Assembly: GCA_003427395.1 (NCBI GenBank)
Contig: BFEA01000595.1
Span: 241,380 to 263,314 of the forward strand
DNA from: Chara braunii
Lineage: Eukaryota > Streptophyta > Charophyceae > Charales > Characeae
Length of the DNA: 21,935 nucleotides
Reading direction: 5' to 3'
A model generated the notes under the pieces. That model worked only from the letters and a program-made list of their open reading frames with translations, searched no databases and was not told the origin of the DNA. Positions 19,816-21,935 of this stretch are shown here, one piece after another. A program made the translations under genes and the position numbers. Position 1 is the stretch's first letter, and the number at the start of each line of letters is the position of its first letter.

Positions 19816-21547
19816 GGTCTACCTTTCTTTTGACACTTACTTAGAGATAGACTTAGGCTTAGGTAATTAAGATGATTTGAGTGAGATCGTGATATGGGGA
19901 CTATTCTCCATGGACTTATAAATTTAGCTTGAGGATTGACATGTCTTATGTTATAGGTCTTTTTGATCGATTGATTCAGAATTTGGTCTAGATTCAGCTT
20001 GATCCTACGAGGATCATTATCTGTTATCACTGATAACAGGTCGGTTGTCAATTCGTCGGTTTACGATTCAACTCCAATCCACTCCTGCCACTCAACCTAA
20101 AGGCTTTAGCCCTGTGATTTGAACTATTTTGTTGTGTTTTCACCCGGACTTTATTTGAATGGTCATTTAAAGAAAAGTACTGAGTATTTTATTTTGGGAG
20201 TTGCACAAGAGTGAGGCTTGTATGACTAAAAGCAAGGGGTGTGAGTGCAGAGAATGGTTGAAGTTAACCCCGTGTAGTGCTTGGACTTTTTGTGGGATCT
20301 TTGATGTGATTGCAGGTATGTTGGGTGATTCGGACTTTGGATTTTGACTGTCTGCGCTCACATACATATATATATGGCTGAGAGGAGCTCCACTATGATT
20401 GTGAGAAGTGATCGTCACATATTAATAACCCTTTATATTTACGTGATATATATACGTCTTGAGTGTTTCGCGCGGCCTACTTAGACCACGCGTAAGGGTT
20501 AAACAGATCCTGTGTTTGAGAGAAGAGGGAGATCCTCTTTTAGCCTTTGCTTTTTAGATTTCTATGGTTGGACGTTGTAGTCCGTGGCAGCCGTCAAAGT
20601 CAAACCCCTTGACTCCTTTTCTGACCCTAGGTAAAGGAGCTGGTCTCCAGGGCCATAAGAGACGATTGTCACCACAGGTATGAACATGTGTACCACCCAC
20701 TCTCCGCAGGGTGCAGAAAAGGGGGTGGTTCTCAACCGCACTTGGCGGTTGTCCAGCGTCGAGAGATTAACCCTCAAGGCGCGTGTCAGCCGGCACTTGA
20801 GTGTCGAATGTGAACCTCGAGATTAACGAGGATAGCGTGAGTATGGGTACTGCATAGTACGTCATCATTGCGATCGCTTGCGTACGCTTGTATTGCGAGT
20901 CGATATGAGTTAGCCCTGCGTCCGCGCGGTTTTATACTAAGTCTCGCGCGCGACGCCTATCCGCTTTCCGCATCGAAGAGTTATGGGATGGCTACTAAGG
21001 GACTAGGAGTGTTGTCGCGTTATTTGTTCAGTGTCGGTTTGTATATATATATGTATGTGCGTATGTGTGCATGTTTTTATTTTTATGTTTTTTATAAAGG
21101 TGTGCGCGTGGCGTGTGGGATGCGTTCTAGTCGATCGGCGACGAATCGCACTTGGGACCTCAGCCCCCCTAGATGTCGGTTCGCGTGTGGGTTCGATAAG
21201 GAGTATTACCGCGCGTACCCCCTATGCTGCAATGAACGAGAAACGCCCTCGGCTGGTCCACCTCTGCGATTGCAGTTGATCAGCGTTCGTACTGTGGACT
21301 GGTAGCTCGGCAGGGATACACTGACCGAAGGGAGGTGACAACTCCCGTAAGGTGGAGGTAAGTCGTGCCTCGCATCGGCCCTGTCCTGTTGTAGGGGCTC
21401 GCGAGAGGTATGGTTGACGCACTCTGCCGGAGCGGCTTGCGGAAGCTCCATGTGTATTCGCGACGAGGATTTAGACCAACTCTTGCGTGACGCGGCCGGG
21501 AGGGTCCCGCGCTACCCCTGAGTAGTGCCGGACCGATTCGCTCGACA

Positions 21548-21848
21548 ACGTCAATCAAATTTCAACGTTGGTGGTCGTTGGGAGGGTGGGCATTTTGAGG
21601 TTTGGGGCCTTGCAAGGGCCAGGACCACGTAGGACCGGTACTTACACCTTTTTCGAAATTGAAACGATGCGGGTCCACTTTTTTCGAATAGCAGAGTTCC
21701 TAAAATAGAAAACGTACACGTCGTATTCGAATACATATACCCTTTCTATTCGGATTTCGAAAAGAGAAAACTCGTGTATTCCAATAAGATTACTTTTTTT
21801 TTATTTTAGGTCAGCACCTGCCTTTGTGCTCCCCGCCACTGACATGCT

Positions 21849-21853
<5 letters not shown>
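21548..21853. other. Right flank, no gene seen
   Basis: Unique sequence after the 3' LTR, beginning acgtcaatcaaatttcaacg. It contains several ttcgaa-type words (near 21653, 21683, 21727 and 21757) and a T run near 21795. No open frame of note and no match to the left flank that would give a target-site duplication. Confidence 0.6.

Positions 21854-21935
<82 letters not shown>
21854..21935. repeat. (CT)n-(CA)n compound microsatellite
   Basis: CT dinucleotide run from 21854 to 21910 with one interruption (ccc near 21897), switching to CA from 21911 to the window end, where it continues out of view. Confidence 0.97.

Larger units (their letters stand above)
2358..21547 (+). mobile_element. Large non-autonomous LTR retrotransposon (LARD-like)
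   Basis: Two collinear direct repeats of about 7 kb flank about 5 kb of unique sequence. A tRNA-Asp-type primer-binding site starts two bases after the 5' LTR, which fixes the orientation as plus. The 3' LTR reads TGTCG...CGACA at its ends, the canonical TG...CA termini with a 5-bp inverted repeat. No capsid, nucleocapsid, protease, reverse transcriptase, RNase H or integrase is recognisable, so replication would need proteins in trans. Long LTRs with non-coding internal DNA match the class known in plants as large retrotransposon derivatives. Primer use suggests Ty3/Gypsy ancestry, an inference. No target-site duplication was found: acgtc follows 21547, while atttc precedes 2358. Confidence 0.88.
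14585..21547 (+). repeat. 3' long terminal repeat (about 7.0 kb)
   Basis: Starts TGTCGGTGCG and ends CTCGACA, giving complementary TGTCG/CGACA termini. Homology to the 5' LTR is certain from 14595; the first ten bases rest only on the terminal motif. Two hand-aligned segments give about 20 differences in 340 bases near the 5' end and about 28 in 342 near the 3' end, many of them transitions. A polypurine tract directly upstream of 14585 is not visible, so the start could lie further left (see the purine-rich site at 14209). Confidence 0.87.

Overview
This is a non-genic stretch of a land-plant nuclear genome, dominated by one very large, coding-deficient LTR retrotransposon. The plant assignment rests on the primer-binding site at 9586-9604. 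It is a 19/19 match to the complement of the 3' end of plant cytosolic tRNA-Asp, whose 3' end differs in animals. Abundant AG, CT and TA microsatellites and the nested-repeat texture fit a repeat-rich plant. I cannot name the species, and I found no host protein gene on either strand.

Layout. Positions 1-2357 are left flank. They hold a diverged tandem duplication interrupted by a long (AG)n tract, a TA-rich inverted repeat, a small foldback and a 109-bp-period repeat. Positions 2358-9583 are the 5' LTR (about 7.2 kb). Positions 9586-9604 are the primer-binding site. Positions 9605-14584 are an internal domain of about 5 kb with no recognisable gag or pol. Positions 14585-21547 are the 3' LTR (about 7.0 kb). 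Positions 21548-21935 are right flank, ending in a (CT)n(CA)n tract that runs off the window. The two LTRs are collinear direct repeats offset by about 12.2 kb, and the whole element spans about 19.2 kb.

The element resembles a non-autonomous LARD-type derivative: long LTRs, a conserved PBS and non-coding internal DNA. It would depend on proteins from an autonomous relative, probably Ty3/Gypsy by primer choice, though that lineage call is inference. The LTR is itself a mosaic of tandem repeats. These are a roughly 180-bp unit whose copies each carry different but self-complementary hairpin arms, a CTG-rich tract, a 19-bp motif array just upstream of TATA-like boxes, and a roughly 120-bp repeat further downstream.

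The most unusual part is the last 350 bases before the 3' LTR. A nested long stem-loop (14236-14305), a smaller hairpin, and a tRNA-like sequence (14361-14428) stand in a row. The tRNA-like sequence has well-paired acceptor, D and T arms but lacks the D-loop GG and the T-loop C56. The 5' LTR lacks the terminal TGTCGGTGCG seen in the 3' LTR and no target-site duplication is visible, so the left edge appears truncated or rearranged. Hand comparison of two segments gave about 6-8% divergence between the LTRs, so this is an old insertion that later gained small duplications and microhomology deletions.
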